From: Rickettsiaceae bacterium
Lineage (GTDB): Bacteria; Pseudomonadota; Alphaproteobacteria; Rickettsiales; Rickettsiaceae
Direction: 5' to 3'
DNA: 9,180 nucleotides
Assembly: GCA_021741085.1 (NCBI GenBank)
Contig: JAIOYM010000045.1
Span: forward strand, 1-9,180
Below the pieces are notes generated by a model. That model had not been told where the DNA came from, ran no database searches, and saw only the letters and a program-made list of their open reading frames with translations. Made by a program: the position numbers and the translations under genes. Positions 1 through 6,264 of the stretch are shown one piece after another (the first letter of the stretch is position 1; each line of letters starts with the position of its first letter).

Positions 1-1490
1 TATTAGATAAAGAAGGTAGAGCTGCTTTAGATGGTAAAAGTTTTGTAGATAAAATTGGTGAAGCTCAAAAATTAAGAGAATTCCAAGAAGATTATGCCAA
101 AAGATATAGGGAAATAGAAAAAACCAAGGTAGAAGCTAAGTCTCCTATAGAACCTAAAAATATGAGTGAATATGTTTCTGGTGATGAAAGATTTAGAACA
201 AAAAAAGAACAACTCGTAGAGGATAAACTAAAATTGGAATCAAAAGAGTTGCAAAAAAGAATTGACGCTTTAGAGGCTGATCAAAGTAGTATGTTTGGAA
301 GATTAAAAGGACTAGATAAAAACAAAAACTATGCAGAAATTCTTGAATTAGAAAAACAAAAATTAAATTACAGTATTCATTCCGATCTGAGCAAAGATAA
401 GATTATACTTGGTTCAAGATATATGAGTGAAGACATGACTAGAGAAATAGCTCAAGAAAAATTACAGCAATTAGACGCTAAATACAAAGCAACTTTGCAG
501 CAAGATAAATATTTAAAAGATAGTAAAAAATATTTGGATGAATTGCAAAAATTATCAGGCAAACGTGAATCTTATGAGGCGCTGGATGTTGGTGAAAAAG
601 CTGCACCAAAGGGCATAAGAGAGGAAAGAGAAAAAACAGAACAAGAGTTTAAACGAATTAGCGATTTGGTTAACTTTAACGAGGATCGTAAACGTCAAAT
701 TGATGAAGTTTTTGGACAATATCGTGATAAGCTTGCTGCTAAAGTTGATGGTGACCTTGATGGCAAGAGTTCAATACCAAAACCAGCGAGGAATAAAGTT
801 GATGGTGACCTTGATGGCAAGAGTTCAATATCAAAACCAGCGGGGAATAAAGTTGATGGTGACCTTGATGGCAAGAGTTCAATACCAAAACCAGCAGGGA
901 ATAAAGATGATGTGAAATTTGCAGGTAGCGTCGATAGAATGCTAAATCCTCAATTTTTGGATCAAGATTTAATAGAGAGTAGATTTGGTGATTTCGTGCC
1001 ATCTGGAACGAAAGCTGCGTATGATCAAAATACCCCAGAGTTATTAGAAAGAGAGGGTAAGGAAAAAGAGGGGCCTTCTGAAAGAGATGCAGATGAATAT
1101 CGAGTTAGAAAAAATTCAGTACAATCTGATTTGAGTCAAGTGTTAACTGAAGCTACACTTTTAAATGTAACGCCACCAACAGCTGAAGGGGCAGTAGAAG
1201 AATTAGTTAAAGTGACAGACAAAATTCGCAAGCAACAAGATTTTATTGAGGGGATTGAATCGGCTGTTGAAGCTTCCTATGCGGCATCTAATTTAGCTCA
1301 AGATGAACCTGAAAGTTTAAGTCCTAAAATATCGACAATTTTGGATGATGACACTAAACCAGCCGCGCCAGTAAGATTGAATGATGAGGTAAGGCTTAGA
1401 AGAATTGTAAAAACACCACCTGATGCATTACCTCCTAAGGGATCTAGCAAAGAAAGTTCCCCTCAAAATGGTGGCGATGACTCTGAATAG
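1..1490 (+). CDS. Large coiled-coil-like repeat protein of unknown function, 5' end missing
   Basis: I do not recognise this protein. The frame is open from base 3 and runs without a stop to TAG at 1488-1490, giving 495 visible residues. The first in-frame ATG is at 162, but the 53 open codons before it have the same Lys/Glu-rich character, so the true start is probably left of the window. Visible residues 1 to about 245 are rich in K, E, L, Q and D, as in long helices or coiled coils. Residues 247-300 are three 18-residue repeats, each carrying DGDLDGKSS. The rest is acidic and polar and ends in a Pro/Ser/Gly/Asp-rich tail. I see no membrane segment or enzyme motif; a signal peptide cannot be judged without the N-terminus. 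A secreted or surface protein of a host-associated bacterium fits but is inference. The frame stays open for 28 codons after the TAG. Confidence 0.75.
   Translation, partial: LDKEGRAALDGKSFVDKIGEAQKLREFQEDYAKRYREIEKTKVEAKSPIEPKNMSEYVSGDERFRTKKEQLVEDKLKLESKELQKRIDALEADQSSMFGRLKGLDKNKNYAEILELEKQKLNYSIHSDLSKDKIILGSRYMSEDMTREIAQEKLQQLDAKYKATLQQDKYLKDSKKYLDELQKLSGKRESYEALDVGEKAAPKGIREEREKTEQEFKRISDLVNFNEDRKRQIDEVFGQYRDKLAAKVDGDLDGKSSIPKPARNKVDGDLDGKSSISKPAGNKVDGDLDGKSSIPKPAGNKDDVKFAGSVDRMLNPQFLDQDLIESRFGDFVPSGTKAAYDQNTPELLEREGKEKEGPSERDADEYRVRKNSVQSDLSQVLTEATLLNVTPPTAEGAVEELVKVTDKIRKQQDFIEGIESAVEASYAASNLAQDEPESLSPKISTILDDDTKPAAPVRLNDEVRLRRIVKTPPDALPPKGSSKESSPQNGGDDSE
741..902 (+). repeat. Three tandem 54-bp in-frame repeats
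   Basis: Units lie at 741-794, 795-848 and 849-902 and are directly adjacent. Any two differ at only two bases. Each encodes 18 residues beginning KVDGDLDGKSSI and ending KPARN or KPAGN, and a partial restart (KDD) follows the third. Because 54 is a multiple of three, copy-number change keeps the frame. The near identity suggests recent duplication or ongoing homogenisation. Confidence 0.95.
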
Positions 1491-1821
1491 ATGGTGTTAT
1501 TAAAAGAACAAGACAGCTCTTGCGAAGGAGAAGTGCATATTTTACTAGACTTATTTGGTAAAAAGTACTATTACTAATGCCAAAATTACGTGTAAATAGG
1601 AGATTATACAAAAAACTCCTTATCCTCAACTATAATTTTAAAAGCCTCTTGAAAACTCTACCTAAAAATCATTTTAGTGGTATATAGAAAATCCGAATAA
1701 TTACATTTCACTACTTTTAGTTAACATTTTCTATTGACATGAATCTTACATATATGTTATAGTCCATTAACTTAAATACCCAAAGTTAACAATAATCAAT
1801 AAAATAAACTTAAGGGATATT
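1491..1821. other. 331-bp intergenic region before the ankyrin gene
   Basis: No convincing gene is seen here. It begins with 28 codons in frame with the preceding protein (1491-1577, ending in TAA). It then holds an imperfect inverted repeat, AGGAG/CTCCT at 1598-1602 and 1616-1620, with no T-run after it, and an AT-rich hairpin at 1662-1677 (CTAAAA, loop ATCA, TTTTAG). The 3' part carries the promoter of the ankyrin gene at 1734-1763. No tRNA-like fold or clear intrinsic terminator was found. Confidence 0.6.
1734..1763 (+). promoter_or_regulatory. Sigma70-type promoter with extended -10, for the ankyrin gene
   Basis: The -35 element is a perfect TTGACA at 1734-1739. The -10 is TATAGT at 1758-1763, with an 18-base spacer and a TG at 1755-1756 one base upstream, forming an extended -10. 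Transcription should start near 1770, leaving a leader of about 50 bases before the ATG at 1822. Confidence 0.7.
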
Positions 1822-2451
1822 ATGTCAAAAAATATTACAAATAGTGATTTCCGTCATGAGTTGCTTAAGGCAGTTAGAGATGGAAATGAACAAATGGTTA
1901 AATCATTGTTAGATGAAGGCGTTGATGTAAATACAATAGATGAATATGGGGTAACAGCGCTTATGAATGCCATTCTCTTTAAAAATGTAGGGGTGGTTAA
2001 AGTATTGTTAGATAACGGTGCTGATGTAAATATGAGTAATAATTCTGCCGAGACTGCCCTTACCTATGCTATTAAGGATAAAAATAAGGAAATAGTTAAA
2101 TTGTTGTTAGAATTTGGTGCTGATATAAATAAAGGAAAAGGAGATTTATATAATGGAAATCTTTTGGTAAATGACAAAATTTTGGGAGATAAAGAAATGC
2201 TTGAGTTTTTGTCAGCTAAAGGTTCTAATGTAAATTTATTAATAAATACAACAGATAATGAGGGCAAAACTTTGCTTGTGTATAAAGTTAAAGTTAAAGT
2301 TAAAGAGCTTGAATTATTCAAGGAACAAAATGCTCATAAAAGCGAACATATAGATTATGATAGCACTTCTGCAGATTCTGGCTATTCAAAAGATTATGAC
2401 GGAAGAGTATCAATAACAGGACAAGAGATAAGCTCAACAGAGGAATTGTAA
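1822..2451 (+). CDS. Small ankyrin-repeat protein
   Basis: A 209-residue protein with about three good ankyrin repeats at residues 9-40, 42-73 and 76-106, recognised by the recurring pattern VKxLLDxGxDVN...TAL. A degenerate fourth follows around 111-145 (EMLEFLSAKGSNVN) and perhaps the start of a fifth (DNEGKTLLVY). Ankyrin repeats bind other proteins; in Rickettsiales and other intracellular bacteria such proteins are often secreted effectors, but no partner can be read here. There is no signal peptide or membrane segment. The C-terminal 50 residues are polar, with several Tyr, Ser and Asp (DYDSTSADSGYSKDYDG). The start is supported by AAGGGA at 1812-1817 just before the ATG and by its own promoter. 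A KVKVKVK stretch at 155-161 comes from a hexamer DNA repeat. Ankyrin assignment is firm; an effector role is inference. Confidence 0.9.
   Translation: MSKNITNSDFRHELLKAVRDGNEQMVKSLLDEGVDVNTIDEYGVTALMNAILFKNVGVVKVLLDNGADVNMSNNSAETALTYAIKDKNKEIVKLLLEFGADINKGKGDLYNGNLLVNDKILGDKEMLEFLSAKGSNVNLLINTTDNEGKTLLVYKVKVKVKELELFKEQNAHKSEHIDYDSTSADSGYSKDYDGRVSITGQEISSTEEL
2284..2305 (+). repeat. Hexamer microsatellite (AAAGTT), about 3.7 copies
   Basis: Three perfect AAAGTT copies at 2284-2301 are followed by AAAG, inside the ankyrin gene, encoding alternating Lys-Val. Slippage by whole units would add or remove two residues without breaking the frame. Confidence 0.85.
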
Positions 2452-2459
2452 TATATTTT

Positions 2460-2487
2460 GTACGATTAAAGCCTAGAAAGGCCGTAC
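2460..2487. terminator. Bulged hairpin between the convergent ankyrin and nuoF genes
   Basis: GTACG (2460-2464) pairs with CGTAC (2483-2487), and GCCT (2471-2474) pairs with AGGC (2479-2482) around an AGAA loop. Bases 2465-2470 (ATTAAA) bulge on the 5' side. It lies 8 bases after the ankyrin stop. On the + strand a short T-rich stretch (CTCTTTT) starts within a few bases, so it may end ankyrin transcription; the T-run is weak. On the - strand the trailing sequence has no T-run, so a role for nuoF is less likely. Confidence 0.45.
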
Positions 2488-2586
2488 GACTCTTTTAGCA
2501 TTACTGTTAGGGGGATGTTACTTATTTTATAGCAATAACTCTGTTGTGCTTCAAACTTCAATTATCCCCTTCAGCAGCTTTTTCTC

Positions 2587-3849
2587 TCATGCGCTAGCCA
2601 TTATCCTGGCTTCTATTTCATGACGAAAATGCCTGATGAGGCCTTGAATAGGCCAAGCTGCTGCATCCCCAAGTGCGCATATAGTATTGCCTTCAATCTC
2701 CTTGGTAACGGTTAGTAATTTATCAATCTCTTCTACTTTAGCATTACCTTGGACTAATCTCATCATCATTCTCCACATCCATCCAGTGCCCTCTCTACAA
2801 GGAGTACATTGGCCACAAGATTCATGCATATAAAATTTACTAAGTCTTGCTATTGCATAAATTATATCAGTTGATTTATCCATTACAATAACGCCGCCAG
2901 TACCAAGGCCAGATCCAAGAGATCTTAAATTATCAAAATCCATAGTTGCTGTTTCGCACAGATCTTTAGGTAGTAAAGGCACAGAAGATCCTCCTGGGAT
3001 TACGGCCTTAATATTGTCCCAACCTCCAATAACACCGCCGCCGTATTTTTCTATTAATTCACGCAGGCTAATACCCATTTCTTCTTCGACTACACAAGGG
3101 GTGTTCACGTGGCCAGAAACACAAAATATTTTAGTTCCACTGTTATTTGCTTTACCCAAGCTAGAAAACCATGCACTACCTCTTTTTAGAATAGTTGGTA
3201 CAACAGCTATAGTTTCTACGTTATTAATAGTTGTTGGACAACCGTAAAGTCCAGCGCCAGCAGGGAAGGGTGGTTTTAGTCTAGGCATGCCTTTTTTACC
3301 TTCCAAGCTTTCAAGTAAAGCCGTTTCTTCACCGCATATGTAAGCGCCGGCTCCACGATGTAATATAATATCAATATCGTAGCCCGAGCTGCATGCATTT
3401 TTGCCCAATAAACCATCTTTGTAGCATTCGTCTATTGCTGCTTGTAATATTTGAGCTTCTGAGAAAAATTCTCCCCTTATATAAATGAAACATGTATGCG
3501 CAGATATAGCTTTGGATGCGATAATGCAGCCTTCTAGCAATTTATGCGGTTCATATCTTAAAATATTGCGATCTTTGCAGGTTCCAGGTTCAGATTCATC
3601 AGCATTTACTACTAAATAAGACGGTTTGGGGGCAGATTTTGGCATAAAAGACCATTTCATACCAGTTGAAAATCCTGCTCCACCCCTTCCGCGTAGACCT
3701 GATTTTTTAATTTCTTCAATAATCCAATCAGAGCCTTTGCTAAGTATATCCTGAGTATTATGCCAATCGCCCCGGTTTTTTGCAGAGCTTAATGTTACTT
3801 CCAGATTGCCTGATAGGTTGGTGAATATTTTGTCTTCGTCTTTAAGCAT
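2587..3849 (-). CDS. nuoF: NADH-quinone oxidoreductase subunit F (complex I 51-kDa subunit)
   Basis: NuoF holds the NADH site, FMN and the N3 [4Fe-4S] cluster, and takes electrons from NADH at the cytoplasmic tip of complex I. The 420-residue length is normal. Visible are the glycine-rich FMN/NADH region GRGGAGFSTGMKW (54-66), ESEPGTCKDR (85-94), GAYICGEETALLESLEG (168-184), NNVETI (209-214), and the cluster ligands Cys345, Cys348 and Cys351 in ESCGQCTPCREG plus Cys391. The N-terminus MLKDEDKIFTNL matches alphaproteobacterial and mitochondrial (NDUFV1) forms. The ATG overlaps the end of nuoE by 8 bases and has a strong AAGGAG site at 3857-3862, seven bases upstream, so translation is probably coupled to nuoE. 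It is the last gene of the cluster and no nuoG follows. Confidence 0.97.
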   Translation of the reverse strand: MLKDEDKIFTNLSGNLEVTLSSAKNRGDWHNTQDILSKGSDWIIEEIKKSGLRGRGGAGFSTGMKWSFMPKSAPKPSYLVVNADESEPGTCKDRNILRYEPHKLLEGCIIASKAISAHTCFIYIRGEFFSEAQILQAAIDECYKDGLLGKNACSSGYDIDIILHRGAGAYICGEETALLESLEGKKGMPRLKPPFPAGAGLYGCPTTINNVETIAVVPTILKRGSAWFSSLGKANNSGTKIFCVSGHVNTPCVVEEEMGISLRELIEKYGGGVIGGWDNIKAVIPGGSSVPLLPKDLCETATMDFDNLRSLGSGLGTGGVIVMDKSTDIIYAIARLSKFYMHESCGQCTPCREGTGWMWRMMMRLVQGNAKVEEIDKLLTVTKEIEGNTICALGDAAAWPIQGLIRHFRHEIEARIMASA

Positions 3850-4348
3850 AACCAGTCTCCTTGAGTTTATTTAAAAGCTCTGTTAGCTTTTCCTCGTCTA
3901 AATTTTCATAATATTGTTCATTATTTATCTGCATAACTGGCGCCACAGTGCAGGCTCCCAAACATTCTACTTCGCTTAACGTAAATAGATTATCTTTAGT
4001 TGTTTCTCCTAATTTGATATTTAACTTTTCTTCACAAATTTTGCGTATTTTTTCTGCACCCCTTAAATAACATGGCGTTGTGCCACATATCTGCAGATGA
4101 TATTTACCAACAGGTTTTAAGTTGAACATGCTATAAAAACTTGCTACTTCATAAACCCTAATAGCTGGCATTTGTAGAATATTAGCTACATGTTCTATTG
4201 CTGACAGGGGAAGCCATCCATCATTTTGCTTTTGAGCCAAAGTCAGCAAGGGTAAAATAGCGCTACGCTGCCTACCTTCGGGGTAGTTTTTGATGATTTG
4301 TTCTATTGCTATGGTATTTTCTTTATTGAATGAGAAATTTTTGGTCAT
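3842..4348 (-). CDS. nuoE: NADH-quinone oxidoreductase subunit E (complex I 24-kDa subunit)
   Basis: NuoE is a thioredoxin-fold subunit that carries the N1a [2Fe-2S] cluster next to the FMN of NuoF. The four ligands are in place: Cys88 and Cys93 (CGTTPC, C-x4-C) and Cys129 and Cys133 (CLGAC, C-x3-C). The helical N-terminal part shows the family's YPEGRQRSAILPLLTLAQ stretch (22-39) and VYEVASFYSMF (65-75). The length of 168 residues is within the bacterial range. It starts 25 bases after nuoD with ATG; the only AGGA lies about 14 bases before the start, so the ribosome site is poor. Its end overlaps nuoF by 8 bases, which indicates one transcript with nuoD and nuoF. Confidence 0.97.
   Translation of the reverse strand: MTKNFSFNKENTIAIEQIIKNYPEGRQRSAILPLLTLAQKQNDGWLPLSAIEHVANILQMPAIRVYEVASFYSMFNLKPVGKYHLQICGTTPCYLRGAEKIRKICEEKLNIKLGETTKDNLFTLSEVECLGACTVAPVMQINNEQYYENLDEEKLTELLNKLKETGYA
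3857..3862 (-). promoter_or_regulatory. Strong ribosome binding site of nuoF, inside nuoE
   Basis: AAGGAG on the minus strand ends seven bases before the nuoF ATG and lies within the last codons of nuoE. It is the best Shine-Dalgarno match of the three nuo genes and fixes the nuoF start. Confidence 0.75.
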
Positions 4349-4373
4349 TTAAAATTATTTATCCTATTTTTGT

Positions 4374-5561
4374 TTATCTATCAATTTCTCCAAACACTAT
4401 ATCTAAACTTCCTATGATTGCAATTATATCCGCCACTAGCGAATCTTTAGCCATAAAATCTAGTGCTTGTAAATGCGCAAATCCTGGCGCTCGAAGGCGG
4501 CACCGGTAAGGTTTGTTACTGCCATCCGAGTATAAGTAGACACCAAATTCTCCTTTAGGAGCTTCAACAGCTTGATATACCTCTCCGGACGCGACATGAT
4601 AACCTTCTGAAAATAATTTGAAGTGATGTATCAAAGCCTCCATCGATTGTTTTATTTCAGCTCTTGGCGGTGGAGTTATTTTACGATCATCTGTTTTTAT
4701 TGAGCCTTGAGGCATTTTTGCAATTACTTGCTTGATTATTTTGATGGATTCATATATCTCTGCTACTCTTATTAGATATCGGTCGTAGCAATCTCCATTA
4801 TGCGTTATTGGTATATTGAAATCTAGCTCTGCATAAATATCGTAAGGATTAGTTTTACGCAAATCCCAAGCTACCCCAGAAGCACGAAGTAGTGGGCCAG
4901 AAAAGCCCCAATTAACAGCATCTTCTTTAGAAATAACTCCAACACCCATAAGTCTTTGACGGAAAATTCTGTTGTCATTCAGCAATCCTTCTGTATCGGC
5001 TATATATTTGGGCAACTGCTCTATAAAATGAGAAATATCTTCAAGTAAACCGTCCGGCAAATCGGCTGCAACACCACCTGGGCGAAAATAATTAGCATGC
5101 ATGCGCGAGCCAGAAACTCTTTCGTAAAACTCCATAATTTTCTCGCGCTCTTCAAACAACCATAATAATGGTGACGTAGCCCCTATGTCTAAAGCTTGAG
5201 AACCTATATTAAGCAAGTGGTTTAATATTCTTGTTAGCTCGGCAAATAGCACCCTGATATATTGCGCTCTTATAGGAACTTCACATTTTAATAATTTTTC
5301 TACGACTAGAGCAAAAGCATGTTCTTGACACATTGGAGCTGCGTAATCTAGCCTATCAAAATACGGCACAGCTTGCAGATAAGTTTTATGCTCTATTAAT
5401 TTTTCGGTGCCTCTATGAAGCAAGCCTATATGAGGATCAGCTCTTTTTATTACTTCGCCATCCATTTCTAAAATCAACCTTAAAACACCGTGCATAGCAG
5501 GATGTTGTGGCCCAAAATTTACAATAAGATTTTTTGACAATTTATCTTCGTCTGAATGCAT
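4374..5561 (-). CDS. nuoD: NADH-quinone oxidoreductase subunit D (complex I 49-kDa subunit)
   Basis: NuoD lines the quinone-binding cavity at the junction of the peripheral and membrane arms of complex I and descends from the [NiFe]-hydrogenase large subunit. The 395 residues are full length for the unfused form. Signatures are NFGPQHPAMHGVLRL (15-29), DPHIGLLHRGTEKL (42-55), YLQAVPYFDRLDY (61-73), the GPLLRASGVAWDLR region (222-235), and the C-terminus ending DIVFGEIDR. By motif alignment, His24 and Tyr73 correspond to the quinone-headgroup pair (His38/Tyr87 of Thermus Nqo4). The start ATG has no clear Shine-Dalgarno sequence. It is first in the nuoD-E-F cluster and divergent from dps; nuoA, nuoB and nuoC are absent from the flank, so those subunits must be encoded elsewhere. 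Confidence 0.97.
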   Translation of the reverse strand: MHSDEDKLSKNLIVNFGPQHPAMHGVLRLILEMDGEVIKRADPHIGLLHRGTEKLIEHKTYLQAVPYFDRLDYAAPMCQEHAFALVVEKLLKCEVPIRAQYIRVLFAELTRILNHLLNIGSQALDIGATSPLLWLFEEREKIMEFYERVSGSRMHANYFRPGGVAADLPDGLLEDISHFIEQLPKYIADTEGLLNDNRIFRQRLMGVGVISKEDAVNWGFSGPLLRASGVAWDLRKTNPYDIYAELDFNIPITHNGDCYDRYLIRVAEIYESIKIIKQVIAKMPQGSIKTDDRKITPPPRAEIKQSMEALIHHFKLFSEGYHVASGEVYQAVEAPKGEFGVYLYSDGSNKPYRCRLRAPGFAHLQALDFMAKDSLVADIIAIIGSLDIVFGEIDR

Positions 5562-5615
5562 ATAGTTCTAAATAATTTCGCATTTTAGTTAAATCATAAA
5601 AGAAAAATAACTTCG

Positions 5616-5645
5616 TGCATAGAGTTTTTCTACTTTTAACTTCAA
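5616..5645 (-). promoter_or_regulatory. Possible promoter of nuoD-E-F
   Basis: On the minus strand, TTGAAG (5645-5640) and TATGCA (5621-5616) are separated by 18 bases, about 55 bases before the nuoD ATG. Each matches the consensus in four positions. This is the best pair I see in the nuoD/dps gap, but AT-rich DNA gives such matches easily. Confidence 0.3.
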
Positions 5646-5671
5646 AACAAAGATATTTGGAAGATTTTTAC

Positions 5672-5699
5672 TTTTAATTAAAACACAGTTTTGTATACT
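5672..5699 (+). promoter_or_regulatory. Possible dps promoter with overlapping dyads
   Basis: TATACT at 5694-5699 is a reasonable -10 for dps, giving a leader of roughly 35 bases. No good -35 lies at the usual distance. In its place is a perfect 12-base palindrome, TTTTAATTAAAA (5672-5683), overlapped by a small inverted repeat, AAAAC-ACA-GTTTT (5680-5692). A regulator site here is possible but unproven. Confidence 0.3.
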
Positions 5700-5742
5700 A
5701 TTAGTTGAGATTATTTATTAATTATTTATAGGAATAAAAGTT

Positions 5743-6216
5743 ATGAAAGAATTTTTAGGATTACAACCAAACCATGCTCAAGCCTCCGCCGAAATAATTG
5801 CAAAAATTTTAGCGAATTCGTATATGTTATTTTTAAAAACACAAAATTTTCATTGGAATGTTAAGGGTATTTACTTTAAAACATTACACAGTTTATTTGA
5901 AGAGCAATATAAGCAGTTATTGGATATTTGTGACGATTTAGCAGAGCGTATTTCAACTCTTGGGCAAAGAGCGCCAAGTAGTTTCAAGGAATTTATGTTG
6001 CTTGCAACCATAGAAGAAAATTCTAAAAACTTATCAGATATAGAAATGTTGCAAACCCTAAGAGCTGATTATTCAATTATAGTAAAATTAATCAGGGTTG
6101 CTTTATTGCATTTGGAAGATTTTTCTGACGAAGGTAGTATATCTTTGTTTGGTGAAATATTGTTAAAGCTAGAAAAAAATTTATGGGTTGTTAATAATCA
6201 TTTGATTGGGCTGTAA
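5743..6216 (+). CDS. dps: Dps-family ferritin-like DNA-binding/iron-storage protein
   Basis: Dps proteins form 12-subunit shells that oxidise Fe(II), usually with hydrogen peroxide, and store the iron, protecting DNA and proteins; some also bind DNA. The 157-residue length is typical. The inter-subunit ferroxidase ligands are all visible: His37 (NFHWNVKG), His49, Glu53, Asp64 and Glu68 (HSLFEEQ...DDLAERISTLG), with the spacing of E. coli His51/His63/Asp67/Asp78/Glu82 and Glu in place of Asp67. The N-terminus is short with few lysines, so DNA binding through a Lys-rich tail is doubtful. The C-terminal WVVNNHL replaces the more usual W-M-L-R-A/S-H/L motif. The start has AGGA at 5730-5733, nine bases before the ATG. 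It is divergent from nuoD and convergent with the RMD1-family gene. Confidence 0.95.
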   Translation: MKEFLGLQPNHAQASAEIIAKILANSYMLFLKTQNFHWNVKGIYFKTLHSLFEEQYKQLLDICDDLAERISTLGQRAPSSFKEFMLLATIEENSKNLSDIEMLQTLRADYSIIVKLIRVALLHLEDFSDEGSISLFGEILLKLEKNLWVVNNHLIGL

Positions 6217-6222
6217 AAATTT

Positions 6223-6263
6223 AACCAACAAAATCTTGTGAACTATTTTGGTTGTTATTCACA
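6223..6263. terminator. Weak AT-rich inverted repeats between convergent dps and RMD1-family genes
   Basis: The 48-bp gap holds two mutually exclusive folds. One has AACC and AAAAT pairing with ATTTT and GGTT (about 6223-6254, with a three-base bulge). The other is TGTGAA (6237-6242) with TTCACA (6258-6263) around a 15-base loop. Neither has a clean T-run, so this is only a candidate bidirectional terminator. Confidence 0.3.
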
Positions 6264-6264
6264 T

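Noticed and set aside
741..902. CRISPR-like array
   Set aside because: The units are directly adjacent with no unique spacers and encode an in-frame protein repeat.
700..1002. Additional open frames across the tandem repeat on both strands (700-915 +, 739-1002 -)
   Set aside because: Each 54-bp unit lacks stops in several frames, so any frame open in one unit is open in all three. They are by-products of the repeat, with no start signals or family-like sequence.
1598..1620. AGGAG/CTCCT inverted repeat as terminator of the repeat protein
   Set aside because: Only a five-base stem with a 13-base loop and no following T-run.
2510..2569. GGGGGAT (2510-2516) and ATCCCC (2564-2569) as a long hairpin or element ends
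   Set aside because: Only six bases pair across a gap of more than 45 bases, with no flanking duplication or gene between.
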